Positions 44,726-52,974 of a stretch of 64,000 nucleotides of DNA are shown piece after piece (the stretch's first letter is position 1; each line of letters opens with the position of its first letter). The stretch covers positions 2,604,001 to 2,668,000 of the forward strand of contig NZ_CP071872.1 in assembly GCF_022647665.1 (NCBI RefSeq), read 5' to 3'. Both the position numbers and the translations under genes were made by a program. The notes below the pieces were generated by a model. It searched no databases and was not told where the DNA came from. It was given only the letters and a program-made list of their open reading frames with translations. The DNA comes from Streptomyces formicae (lineage in GTDB: Bacteria; Actinomycetota; Actinomycetes; Streptomycetales; Streptomycetaceae).

Positions 44726-47700
44726 GTGCCGTGGTCGGTGGTCGACAGCCCCTGTCGGAGGCCGGTCAGCGCGAAGGGGGAGGCCGTGCGGTTGTCGCGG
44801 GACATCACGGGGTGGGCGTTCCTGGCGGAGGTGGGCGGAGCCCGGCATGCGGGCCTGGCGGTCGGACTCACCGGCGTCAGCCCGTTCACGACGGGTGACG
44901 GGGCCGGTGCCAGTCTCTTCGCCCGTGCGCGCGCATGGGGCGTTCCGGTGCTCCGTTCGCTGGACGAGCTGCCCTTCGGCGCGCCTGTCGATCCCCGGTG
45001 GTGTGTCGTCCAGGACGACCGTGGCGTGCTGTGCGTCCGCAGCCCGGACGGAGCGCTGTTCGCGCACGACCTGGACCTGGAACGGCCGGCCGGATGGACG
45101 GAGACGGCGGATGCCACGGGGTCGGTGATCCTGGTCGTCTCCCACGTGTTCCCCGCCACAACCGATCCCCAGGAAGCGCTCGGCTTCGAGACGCGGCAGG
45201 GCATGGTGTGCGCCGGCCCGGTGCGCTTCGGCACGCCGTTACGCACCGAGGACGCGACGCCGACGGTCAGGATCGCCTTCGACCCCGTGGGCCGGCTGTG
45301 GGACTTGGCCAATCTCGTGTGCGAGCGGATCCTGTCGCCGGCCGAGGCGGAGCGGCGGGCGCGCGAGACGGAACGGATCCGGCGCGGTCTGGCCGAGGCG
45401 GAGCACCTCGCTGTGCCGGCCGAGGCGATGCTGGGTCTGCTGATGCGGGAGGAGTCCATCGACCACCGCGGCTTGGTCGAACTCGTCCATGTCTACTGGC
45501 GGTTGGTCGCTGAGGTCGCCGACGCCTGCGGGGTGGAATCCGCCTGGCGGCTCGCCGCGCTCCGCACCGTCGAGTCGGCCGTACCGCTGGTGGCGGACCG
45601 GTGCGAGCGCGAGGTGTTCGACGCGGCCGACGCGGTGGCGACGCGGCTGATCGACAGGCTGAGCGCCCCCGGCGACCCGGAGACCGCGGACCCGGAGACC
45701 GCGGACCTGGACACCGTTGACCTGGAAGCGGCGGATCTGGAGGCCGCGCTCCTGGCCGCCGCCCGGTTGCGGATGGCCACCAGAGGGCCGGAGGACTTCG
45801 CCGCAGACGACTACGCCCGCGGAGGCCGGACCACCTGGGCGGCGCGGATGGAAGCGGAGTTGTACCGCACGTGGTACACCGACGAGGAGCCCTTGCAGAA
45901 GGACTCTCCCCGCTTGGCGACCGAGGCGGTGCACCTGCTGCTCCGGGCGCTGAAGCTGGACGGCGGGGTGCGGCTGCCCCGGGTGATGGCGTCGCTCGCG
46001 CAGAGCGTCGGCGGCGAGAAGGGTGTCGGCCAGGAGGCCGCGGGCGCCGCGCTGCTGCTGTTGCTCGACTCGCACGTCCTCTCCGAGCCGGATCTCGCGC
46101 TGTTCCTGATCAGGGTGGTGGACGGGGTCCCGCCCGAGGCGGCCGACGGCGTTCTCACGGCGGTGTTCGCAAGACCCTTGGCGGACTTCGTCGCCGACCA
46201 CGGCAGGGCCGTGACGTCCCGGGTGATCAGCCAGGGGGTCAGCCTGGCCAGAGAGCGCGCCGACCGGCCGCTGCTGGAGACCGTACTGGACTGGGCGGAG
46301 CGGCTCGACGTCCGCCCGGACCCCGCGCACCGCAGACAGCTGATCGAGGCCCGGCTGCACGCGCTGCCCGGCGATCCGACCGACTGCTCCACGCTCGACG
46401 AGGCACTTTCCTTTCAGGTCCTGGACCACTGGACGCCGGCGCAGCGGTCGGCGGCACTGCTCCACATGGCCGCGCACGCCCGCGACCGGCGAAGCCCCGC
46501 GCTGGGACTCACCCTGCTCCGACAGGTGACGGGCAGCGCGAGCGAGGAAGTCCGGCTGCTCACAGGGGATCTGCACCACCAGGCGGCGGAACTGGACCGG
46601 CCGATCGCGGCTCCGATGCCGTTCCCGTGGGGCTACTACACGTACGCGGCGCTCTCCTATGCCTCGCTGGGCTTCGAGGACCTGGCCCGGGCCGGCCTGG
46701 TGCCCCTCGCGCAGTACCTGGGGAGCCTGCGCGGGGAGGATCTCAAGGGAGCGCTGTACGCGCTCATCGTGGACCTGCCGAACTTCGACACCAGCGGCGC
46801 GCCCGAACTGGGCGAGGTGCTGCGCGACCTCATGCACACCGCCGTATGGCAGATGGCCGCGGAGTACGAGTCGCTGCCGACGGCGCTGATGCTCGGCCTG
46901 CACCAGGCGGGCAAGGGAGCGGAGCTGGGCGCCTGGTCGCGTATCGACGGCCCGCTCGAACTACCCGCGCACATCCAGCACTTCGTCGGCATGCTGCGCG
47001 ACCTTGAGGGTCCCGCCGCCGTCGCCGAGGCCGCACCGAACCCTCCGGACGTCCTGGATGGCGCACCGGATGTCCTGGATGGCGCACCGAACCTGCTGGA
47101 CGTCCTGGACGCCGATCGCCGTCCCGTCGGCGGCGACGGCACACAGGTCGCCAGGAACCTGCGGTGGCGCATCTCGTCCTTCATCGACACCGAACTGCGC
47201 CGCCGCTCGGCTCCGTTCGTCGACGACCAGCGCCTGTGGGCACGTGTGCACGAGCTGCTGGACGACAGGACCGTGCTGCTCACCTGGTTCCTGCCCATGC
47301 ACGTGCGGGGCGCGGCCGTCCTGCTCGCCGTCACCAGGCGGGGCAGGGCGCTCTTCGTCCACCTCGGGGACGGCGACGGCGAGAGCCGCGACAGGCACCC
47401 CCTCGCCGACCGGGTCGAGGCGATCCGGACGGAGATCCAGCACGACCCGCTCTTCGCCGACGTCACACCGGAAGGCGCCCGGCTCTTGGAGTTCGGCGAC
47501 ACGCTGCTCGGCGTCGGCGACCGGTGGGCCGAGTGGCGCGCCCAGGGCAAGAACCGGCTGCTGGTGTGGCCGCACGGCGCGCTGCACTACCTGCCGGTGC
47601 CGTTGTGCCGCGCAGGTGGCCGCACTATCGCCGACGACTGGACCGTCACCACCCTTGCCGGCCTCGAAGCCCTGGCACCTTCACCTGACCCCGTCGGCCC

Positions 47701-48322
47701 GGTGCGGGAGCGGCGCACCGCCGTGCTCGCCTCGGCCGTGGGCGGTGTGCCCTACGGTCTGTACGCCGAACCGGAGCTGGAGTTGCACGCGCGGAAGGTC
47801 GGCGAGGCCGTGGGCGTGGACGCCGTCACCGGCTCCGCGGCCACCCGGGCCGGACTGCTCGCGGAACTGTCCACGGCCGACGTGGTCCACATCGCGGTGC
47901 ACGGCACGATGGACCAGGACGCGCCGTGGATGCACTGCCTCTACCTCAGCCCGGACGGTGACGACGACGGCCGGGTCTTCGCCCACGACTTCCTCGAAGC
48001 CGACCTGCGCGGCGTCCGTCTCGTCACGCTCGCCGCGTGCGAGTCCGCGCTCGGCCGGTTCGACCACGGGGACAATGTGCGCGGCATCCCGTCGGCGCTC
48101 ATCACGGCCGGCGCGCAGGCCGTCGTCGGATGTCTGTGGCCTGTGCGACCGGAACCGGCGACGTACTTCTACCACGCCATGCATCGTCGGATCGCCCACG
48201 GCGCGGACGCGGTCCAGGCTTTCCGCGATGCCCAACTCGCCACGCGCGTCCGGTATCCCGCATACCGTGACTGGGGAGCGTTCACCTACCTGCAAGGACG
48301 GAGCATGGGAGCCGACACATGA
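44726..48322 (+). CDS. CHAT-domain (caspase-like) cysteine protease with large helical N-terminal region
   Basis: This protein of about 1198 residues ends in a CHAT peptidase domain. The catalytic histidine H1059 is in VVHIAVHGTMDQDAP and the cysteine C1105 in LVTLAACESALGRF, followed by VRGIPSALITAGAQAVVGCL. The preceding 700 residues are mostly helical, as in other CHAT proteins with TPR-like sensors. Two low-complexity linkers carry short repeats (DPETADPETADLDTVDLEAA and PDVLDGAPDVLDGAPNLLDV). GTG 44726 is chosen because GGGAGAG lies nine bases upstream; GTG 44786 after GGGGGAGG is an alternative. The next gene overlaps by four bases, suggesting a dedicated substrate or partner. Confidence 0.85.
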   Translation: MPWSVVDSPCRRPVSAKGEAVRLSRDITGWAFLAEVGGARHAGLAVGLTGVSPFTTGDGAGASLFARARAWGVPVLRSLDELPFGAPVDPRWCVVQDDRGVLCVRSPDGALFAHDLDLERPAGWTETADATGSVILVVSHVFPATTDPQEALGFETRQGMVCAGPVRFGTPLRTEDATPTVRIAFDPVGRLWDLANLVCERILSPAEAERRARETERIRRGLAEAEHLAVPAEAMLGLLMREESIDHRGLVELVHVYWRLVAEVADACGVESAWRLAALRTVESAVPLVADRCEREVFDAADAVATRLIDRLSAPGDPETADPETADLDTVDLEAADLEAALLAAARLRMATRGPEDFAADDYARGGRTTWAARMEAELYRTWYTDEEPLQKDSPRLATEAVHLLLRALKLDGGVRLPRVMASLAQSVGGEKGVGQEAAGAALLLLLDSHVLSEPDLALFLIRVVDGVPPEAADGVLTAVFARPLADFVADHGRAVTSRVISQGVSLARERADRPLLETVLDWAERLDVRPDPAHRRQLIEARLHALPGDPTDCSTLDEALSFQVLDHWTPAQRSAALLHMAAHARDRRSPALGLTLLRQVTGSASEEVRLLTGDLHHQAAELDRPIAAPMPFPWGYYTYAALSYASLGFEDLARAGLVPLAQYLGSLRGEDLKGALYALIVDLPNFDTSGAPELGEVLRDLMHTAVWQMAAEYESLPTALMLGLHQAGKGAELGAWSRIDGPLELPAHIQHFVGMLRDLEGPAAVAEAAPNPPDVLDGAPDVLDGAPNLLDVLDADRRPVGGDGTQVARNLRWRISSFIDTELRRRSAPFVDDQRLWARVHELLDDRTVLLTWFLPMHVRGAAVLLAVTRRGRALFVHLGDGDGESRDRHPLADRVEAIRTEIQHDPLFADVTPEGARLLEFGDTLLGVGDRWAEWRAQGKNRLLVWPHGALHYLPVPLCRAGGRTIADDWTVTTLAGLEALAPSPDPVGPVRERRTAVLASAVGGVPYGLYAEPELELHARKVGEAVGVDAVTGSAATRAGLLAELSTADVVHIAVHGTMDQDAPWMHCLYLSPDGDDDGRVFAHDFLEADLRGVRLVTLAACESALGRFDHGDNVRGIPSALITAGAQAVVGCLWPVRPEPATYFYHAMHRRIAHGADAVQAFRDAQLATRVRYPAYRDWGAFTYLQGRSMGADT

Positions 48323-48984
48323 GCGAGATCCGGCTGCACGACGTCGAACTCCTGCCTGAGCGCACGCTCGGTGGTCCCGCGGATGCCGAACCGCTGCGCG
48401 GCAGGCTCACGTTCGGCTGGGACGTGCTGCCCGCGGATCACGAGGCGGCGCCCGCGGAGTGGCTGGCGTACGTCAAGGCCACGCCGGACCGGGAGTTCAG
48501 GCAACTGCTCATGGTGTGCTCGTTCCGCCCGGAGACGCCCGAGAGCAGGGGTGCGTTCCGCCACGCCTCCCTCGGCGTCGCCCTGTCCGCACCGGACGGC
48601 CCGGCACGGCCCGTCGCACGGCTGATCGAGCCGGGGGAGCGAACTCGCCCTGTCGCAAGCACGGGCGGCCTCACCTTCACCGTCAAGGCAGGCGTGCTGG
48701 ACCTCGGCGTGGAGAAGCCGGGGGGCGCCGAATCGGCGGGGGAGGAGTGGGTTGTCCGCGGCCATGGCGCCTCCCAGCCGAATCCGCAGTGGGAGTTCCG
48801 CGGGGTCAAGCGCGTCCCGCTGACCGGCGACCACCCGGTGGCCGCACTGGTGGAGCTGGTGCCGGGGCAGGTGAACACGGCGGAGGTACTCGTCGCGGCG
48901 GAGCTGGAACACCGCAGCTGGGGTGTACGCCGCTACCGGGCCCGGCTCACGCGGGAACCGCACTCCATCGTGCTGGCAGGCTGA
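48319..48984 (+). CDS. 221-residue partner protein of the CHAT protease, function unknown
   Basis: The ATG overlaps the CHAT stop (ATGA). The protein (MSEIRLHDVELLPERTLGGP onward) contains alternating hydrophobic strands suggesting a beta-rich fold, and no membrane segment or known catalytic motif. Segments include LRGRLTFGWDVLPADHEAAP, LTFTVKAGVLDLGVEKPGG and TAEVLVAAELEHRSWGVRRY. Tight coupling to a caspase-like protease makes it a candidate substrate, inhibitor or effector; that is inference. A bidirectional hairpin follows. Confidence 0.75.
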   Translation: MSEIRLHDVELLPERTLGGPADAEPLRGRLTFGWDVLPADHEAAPAEWLAYVKATPDREFRQLLMVCSFRPETPESRGAFRHASLGVALSAPDGPARPVARLIEPGERTRPVASTGGLTFTVKAGVLDLGVEKPGGAESAGEEWVVRGHGASQPNPQWEFRGVKRVPLTGDHPVAALVELVPGQVNTAEVLVAAELEHRSWGVRRYRARLTREPHSIVLAG

Positions 48985-48998
48985 ACGGGCCGACTGGG

Positions 48999-49037
48999 CC
49001 CGGTCGGGGCCCGAGCCCCGGCCTCGGCCCGACCGGG
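48999..49037. terminator. Bidirectional hairpin between the CHAT operon and arsC
   Basis: CCCGGTCGGG (48999-49008) and CCCGACCGGG (49028-49037) pair perfectly. Inner bases CCGAG and CTCGG extend the stem. Further GC-rich dyads follow to 49075. Confidence 0.8.
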
Positions 49038-49114
49038 CCTGACCGGGCGCGAGCCCGGCCTCGGCCGGGCCTGGCCGATCACGATGACGCCGCGGGCCTC
49101 GTCCGTCGGGCTCG

Positions 49115-49528
49115 TCATCCGGTCTTCTCCGGCGCGAGCTCCTCGACCAGGCCCTCGACCAGCTTCCTGAGCTCGTCGCGGATCGGCCGTACGGCCTCGA
49201 CGCCCTGGCCGGCCGGGTCGTCCAGGGCCCAGTCCAGGTAGCGCTTGCCAGGGAAGACCGGGCAGGTGTCGCCGCAGCCCATGGTGATGCAGACGTCGGA
49301 CTGCCTGACCGCGTCGACGGTCAGGATCTTCGGGGTCTCGGCGGAGATGTCGATGCCGACCTCGCGCATCGCCTCGACCGCAGCGGGGTTGACCTGGTCG
49401 GCCGGGGCGGAGCCGGCTGAGCGGACCTCGATGCGGTCCCCGGCCAGATGGCTGAGCCATCCGGCGGCCATCTGGGAACGGCCGGCGTTGTGGACGCAGA
49501 CGAACAGGACGGAGGGCTTGTCGGCCAT
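49115..49528 (-). CDS. arsC: Arsenate reductase, low-molecular-weight phosphatase type
   Basis: This 137-residue enzyme reduces arsenate to arsenite. The P-loop is FVCVHNAGRSQ with nucleophile C11 and R17; C80, C85 and C89 (VCITMGCGDTCPVF) supply the redox relay cysteines. Within this fold the reductant can be thioredoxin or mycothiol, and the sequence alone does not decide. It is divergent from arsR across a promoter with two ArsR-like palindromes and is preceded by GAGAGA. Confidence 0.92.
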   Translation of the reverse strand: MADKPSVLFVCVHNAGRSQMAAGWLSHLAGDRIEVRSAGSAPADQVNPAAVEAMREVGIDISAETPKILTVDAVRQSDVCITMGCGDTCPVFPGKRYLDWALDDPAGQGVEAVRPIRDELRKLVEGLVEELAPEKTG

Positions 49529-49624
49529 CGCAGGTCTCTCTCGTGCTCTCTCGTGTCTCGCGGACGGAGTCGTGCCACGTCACGCACGTATGCCAGGCAC
49601 TTCTGCCATCAGCACCCGATGGCG

Positions 49625-49638
49625 TCAGTGGCCACTGA
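49625..49638. promoter_or_regulatory. Perfect palindrome, candidate ArsR operator
   Basis: TCAGTGGCCACTGA is a 14-base perfect palindrome in the arsC-arsR intergenic region. A second site with identical TCAGT/ACTGA arms follows at 49665. Confidence 0.75.
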
Positions 49639-49655
49639 TGTGACAGTATCAGCCC

Positions 49656-49970
49656 ATGATGACGTCAGTCGACACTGATCTGATCCGGGTGCTCGCCGAC
49701 CCGCTCAGGCTCCGGATCGTGACCCTGCTGGCCCGCGAGACGCTGTGCACCACGCACCTCGTGGAGGAGACCGGCGCCCGGCAGACGAACCTCTCCAACC
49801 ATCTGCGGGTGCTGCGCGAAGCGGGCGTGGTGGAGACGGAACCGTGCGGGCGGTTCACGTACTACCGGCTCCGCCCCGAGGTCATCGAGTCGCTCGCCGG
49901 TCAGTTCGCCGACCTCGCGGAGACCGCGCGCGCCGGCGCCGAGGCGAACGTCAAGCGGTCCTGTCCCTGA
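49656..49970 (+). CDS. arsR: ArsR/SmtB-family arsenic-responsive repressor
   Basis: This 104-residue winged-helix protein (LIRVLADPLRLRIVTLLARE; HLVEETGARQTNLSNHLRVL; GRFTYYRLRPEVIESLA) would repress the ars genes until arsenite binds. Candidate ligand cysteines are C42-like in ETLCTTHLVEE (near residue 31) and C64-like in TEPCGRFTYY, plus one near the C-terminus (RSCP). The start at 49656 (or 49659) is close to the operator at 49665, so autoregulation would act on its own coding start. The aquaporin gene follows 41 bases downstream. Confidence 0.9.
   Translation: MMTSVDTDLIRVLADPLRLRIVTLLARETLCTTHLVEETGARQTNLSNHLRVLREAGVVETEPCGRFTYYRLRPEVIESLAGQFADLAETARAGAEANVKRSCP
49665..49678. promoter_or_regulatory. 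Second ArsR-like operator, overlapping the arsR start
   Basis: TCAGTCGACACTGA shares both arms with the site at 49625 but lies inside the first codons of arsR. Together the two sites are centred 40 bases apart. Confidence 0.65.
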
Positions 49971-50011
49971 TCGCCGCGCATCGTCGCGACCGTCCGTATC
50001 AAGGAGTCCTA

Positions 50012-50851
50012 TTGAGCGCCGCCGAGGCCGCCCTGCCCGAAACCTCTGCCCGGACCACGGCGGAGTCCGTCATGGCGTCACCTGCCGCACCTGCCGCACC
50101 TGCCGCACCTGCCGCACCTGCCGCACCTGCCGCGCCCGACGTCGCACCGTCCGGCTCTCCGCTGGTCGCCCGTGCCGCCGCCGAACTCGTCGGCACCGCC
50201 GCCCTCGTCGCCGTGGTGGTGGGTTCCGGAATCCAGGCGACCGGGCTGACGCAGGACGTCGGCCTCCAGCTGCTCGCGAACTCGATCGCCACCGTCTTCG
50301 GTCTCGGTGTCCTGATCGCCCTGCTCGGCCCGGTCTCCGGGGCGCACTTCAATCCCGCCGTCACCCTGGCCGAGTGGTGGACGGCCCGGCGGGGCGGCGC
50401 CGGAGTCACCCTGCGCGATGCGGCCGTGTACGTACCCGCGCAGGTGGTGGGAGCGGTCGTGGGCGCGATCCTGGCGGATGCGATGTTCGGCGAGCCGCTG
50501 GTGAAGTGGTCCACGCACGACCGCTCGTCGGGCAATCTGCTGCTGGGCGAGGTCGTCGCCACGGCAGGGCTGATCCTGCTGGTCTTCGGTCTCGCCCGGA
50601 CCGACCGGCTGCGCTTCGCGCCGGTCGCGGTCGCCTCGTACATCGGCGCCGCCTACTGGTTCACCTCGTCCACGTCGTTCGCCAACCCGGCCGTGACGAT
50701 CGGCCGCGCGTTCACCGACACGTTCGCCGGCATCGCGCCCGGTTCGGTGCCGGGGTTCATCGTCGCTCAGCTCGCCGGAGCCGTCGTCGGCCTGGCGCTG
50801 GTGGCCCTCGTCTTCGCTGGGCGGACCGGGCCGAGTGAACGTGTTGATTAG
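50012..50851 (+). CDS. Aquaporin (MIP family), probable arsenite channel
   Basis: This 279-residue membrane protein has two NPA boxes, GAHFNPAVTLAEWW and SFANPAVTIGRAF, and six predicted helices. In some bacteria an aquaporin beside arsC (AqpS type) lets arsenite leave the cell after arsenate reduction. Here no ArsB or Acr3 pump is nearby, so that route is likely. The TTG start at 50012 is preceded by AAGGAG five bases away; ATG 50071 is an alternative. Residues about 21-42 are an Ala-Pro run encoded by a nine-base tandem repeat. ArsR lies just upstream. Confidence 0.85.
   Translation: MSAAEAALPETSARTTAESVMASPAAPAAPAAPAAPAAPAAPDVAPSGSPLVARAAAELVGTAALVAVVVGSGIQATGLTQDVGLQLLANSIATVFGLGVLIALLGPVSGAHFNPAVTLAEWWTARRGGAGVTLRDAAVYVPAQVVGAVVGAILADAMFGEPLVKWSTHDRSSGNLLLGEVVATAGLILLVFGLARTDRLRFAPVAVASYIGAAYWFTSSTSFANPAVTIGRAFTDTFAGIAPGSVPGFIVAQLAGAVVGLALVALVFAGRTGPSERVD
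50080..50136 (+). repeat. Nine-base tandem repeat in the aquaporin 5' coding region
   Basis: CCTGCCGCA repeats about six times (last copy diverged), encoding a Pro-Ala-Ala run before the first transmembrane helix. The unit is a multiple of three, so copy-number changes keep the frame. Confidence 0.85.
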
Positions 50852-50864
50852 ATAGATGCCTATG

Positions 50865-50870
50865 TTGACA
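50865..50870 (+). promoter_or_regulatory. Possible -35 element before the ArsI/CadI-like gene
   Basis: A perfect TTGACA lies in an unusually AT-rich stretch right after the aquaporin stop. The downstream -10 element is weak (CATGCT near 50888). TAGATAGATGCCTATGTTGACA resembles metal-responsive ArsR/CmtR operator composition, but I cannot define a clean dyad. Confidence 0.35.
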
Positions 50871-51023
50871 ACTGTCGAATCAAAAGCCATGCTGGCGACG
50901 TAGACATCGACATGCGTCGAAGCGTCCAGCCGTCGTGAATGCGTCTGTCGGTAGCCCCGGGGCGGCGTCCGGCTGGTGCTGACGCTCACCCGCTCACCCG
51001 CGCATCCAGCAGGAGGCCCAGAC

Positions 51024-51485
51024 ATGTCCCGCGTACAGCTCGCCCTCCGCGTCCCGGACCTCGAAGCGTCCATCGCCTTCTACGCCAAGCTCTTCGGCGC
51101 CGAGCCCGCCAAGCTCCGCGACGGCTACGCCAATTTCGCCATCGCCGAGCCCCCGCTCAAGCTCGTCCTCATCGAGGGCGACGCGGACGGGACGACGCAC
51201 ATGGACCACCTCGGCGTCGAGGTCGACAGCACCGACGCCGTCCACGCCGCCACCACTCGGCTCACCGAAGCCGGTCTGGCCACCATCGAGGAGAGTGACA
51301 CGTCCTGTTGCTATGCCCTCCAGGACAAGGTCTGGGTCCACGGCCCCGGCCAGGAGCCGTGGGAGGTGTACGTCGTCAAGGCCGACGGCGACGCCCTGAC
51401 CAGGCGGGAGGACAGCGCCTGCTGCGCCGCTCCGGCCGCTGGCGGCAGCAGCACGGGCGGACCGGTCGCAGCCGGCTGCTGCTGA
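51024..51485 (+). CDS. ArsI/CadI-family vicinal oxygen chelate protein
   Basis: This 153-residue protein (MSRVQLALRVPDLEASIAFY) belongs to the glyoxalase-like fold. H62 in THMDHLG and E114 in PWEVYVV are probable metal ligands. The pair C95-C96 in SDTSCCYALQD matches the trivalent organoarsenical site of ArsI C-As lyases; CadI of mycobacteria is a close relative induced by cadmium. The C-terminus is cysteine-rich (SACCAAP, ending AGCC), suggesting metal or thiol chemistry. AGGAGG precedes the ATG. Its place after arsC, arsR and aquaporin supports an arsenic role. Confidence 0.88.
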   Translation: MSRVQLALRVPDLEASIAFYAKLFGAEPAKLRDGYANFAIAEPPLKLVLIEGDADGTTHMDHLGVEVDSTDAVHAATTRLTEAGLATIEESDTSCCYALQDKVWVHGPGQEPWEVYVVKADGDALTRREDSACCAAPAAGGSSTGGPVAAGCC

Positions 51486-51544
51486 TACGACGAGGACGGG
51501 GCCGGCGGTGACGTGATGGGACCGTCGCCGGCATCAGGCGCGGG

Positions 51545-51913
51545 TCAGCCCGGGTACGGGTCGTAGCAGTCCGGGGCCGGGTGGTAGAGCACGTGCCAGG
51601 TGCTCGGGTCGACGACGCCGCTGCGGGGCAGGCCGTGGCAGCCCTGGATCCACCGGATCTTGTCGAGCAGGCGGCCGTCGAAGACACCGTCCACGGTGAG
51701 CTTGGGCGGTTCGCCTCCCCAGCGGTTGCTCAGGCACTGCGCCTGCCGGACAGCGTGGCCGTCCCGGCCGTGCAGAAGGACGGGGCGGTCCGTCGACGCG
51801 GCGTAGGAACATCCTTCTTGCGCGGGCGCGGCCACGGCCTGCGGCGCAGCGCCGCCCAGGGACGCGGCCAGGAACAGGACGGCGCCTCCAGCGATGAGTC
51901 CGCACTGCCGCAT
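51545..51913 (-). CDS. Small secreted protein with peptidoglycan-binding-like domain
   Basis: This 122-residue precursor has a signal peptide (about 1-29, ending AVAAPA) and then one domain resembling the PG_binding_1 fold (VLLHGRDGHAVRQAQCLSNR; LTVDGVFDGRLLDKIRWIQG; LPRSGVVDPSTWHVLYH). Four cysteines in the mature part could form disulfides. GGGAGG precedes the ATG at 51913. It probably stays bound to the cell wall; no enzymatic motif is present. Confidence 0.75.
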   Translation of the reverse strand: MRQCGLIAGGAVLFLAASLGGAAPQAVAAPAQEGCSYAASTDRPVLLHGRDGHAVRQAQCLSNRWGGEPPKLTVDGVFDGRLLDKIRWIQGCHGLPRSGVVDPSTWHVLYHPAPDCYDPYPG

Positions 51914-52278
51914 ATGACCTCCCCTTTTCGTCCGTTCGGCCCGGCCGGCTTGCGCGGCGCGGAATCCGGAGTACGTCGTGCCGCCCATCCTCCCCGGTCC
52001 CCGTACGACCCGCGACTCGACGTCGAGGGCGAGCAGGCGCGACGCCACCGCGGCAGGCAGGCAGGGAGACAGGCAGGCGCCCGCCGACGCATGAGCCGGA
52101 ACCAGGGGAGCAGCGCTCGGCCGGCCCGGGCCAGTCATGTCATCCTCATATATGGATTACCTTGCCGCTAAACCATCCTGGCGTGTCGTGTTTTCGGTGT
52201 AACGGTCCTGGAAATGCTCGCTGCGGAGAAATTCTCACGAACGCATCTCCGTGCAGGAGAAGGGGTCGGTGAAGGGCT
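51914..52278. other. Intergenic region between the secreted protein and the DivIVA-like gene
   Basis: No gene is supported in these 365 bases. The part from 52140 to 52230 is AT-richer than its surroundings (CATCCTCATATATGGATTAC) and probably holds the promoter of the DivIVA-like gene. The first half has a short GGCAGGCAGGGAGACAGGCAGG repeat near 52050-52075. Confidence 0.5.
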
Positions 52279-52974
52279 GTGAATCTCGCGCCCCCCGGAC
52301 ACGAATATCAGCCGGGCGAAGAAAGTGATGTACACGCGCTGCGCCCGGTCCATGAAATCTGCGGCAGGGACCAGCCGTGGCTGACACCGGAAGACGTTCA
52401 CAATCAGGTGTTCACCACCGTGCGCCTGCGTGAAGGCTACGACCTCGGTGAGATCGACGGTTTCCTCGGCCGGGTGGAAGGCACCCTGACGGCCCTCTAC
52501 CGGGACAACGCGACCCTGCGTGCCGATCTGGAGGCCGCCGCACGCGCCGCCGAGCGCACGGCAGTTCGGGGCGGCGGCGCCGAGCGCATCGTCGCCCTCG
52601 CCCAGAAGGTGGCCGACGAGGCCGTTGCCGAGGCGTTCGAGAAGGCCGAGCAGATCGTGAAGGAAGCCGAGACCCGCGCGGCATCGGTCGAACGGCGGGC
52701 ACGCGACCAAGTGGCCGGGATCCAGCGCGAGGTCAGCCATCTCAGCGAGTTCGCGGCACAGTTCCGCGGGCGCCTCCAGACGAGCCTGCGGACGCAGATG
52801 CAGGCAGTGGAAGAGCAGCTCAACAGGCTGGATGCCGCCATCGACCCCGCGCCACCTGTCTCTGGAGCCGGCCGCCACGAGACGGCGGTCACGATGCTTC
52901 ACCATGGCGGTCCCGACAGTTGGCGAGTCGGCGCGCAACGGGACGGACACATCACCGACGAACACCGGGCCTGA
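52279..52974 (+). CDS. DivIVA-domain coiled-coil protein
   Basis: This 231-residue protein has a DivIVA-type N-terminal domain (about residues 35-85: LTPEDVHNQVFTTVRLREGY, DLGEIDGFLGRVEGTLTALY) and a long coiled coil (about 85-190) rich in Ala, Glu and Arg. DivIVA proteins sense curved membrane and organise tip growth in actinobacteria. This one differs from the essential DivIVA in having a 30-residue N-terminal extension and an isolated location, so it is probably an accessory paralogue. The GTG start follows GAAGGG. Confidence 0.82.
   Translation: MNLAPPGHEYQPGEESDVHALRPVHEICGRDQPWLTPEDVHNQVFTTVRLREGYDLGEIDGFLGRVEGTLTALYRDNATLRADLEAAARAAERTAVRGGGAERIVALAQKVADEAVAEAFEKAEQIVKEAETRAASVERRARDQVAGIQREVSHLSEFAAQFRGRLQTSLRTQMQAVEEQLNRLDAAIDPAPPVSGAGRHETAVTMLHHGGPDSWRVGAQRDGHITDEHRA

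Noticed and set aside
52137..52202. 21-codon frame starting MSSSYMDYLA
   Set aside because: It has no ribosome site and no coding bias, and it lies in the AT-richer promoter region of the DivIVA-like gene.
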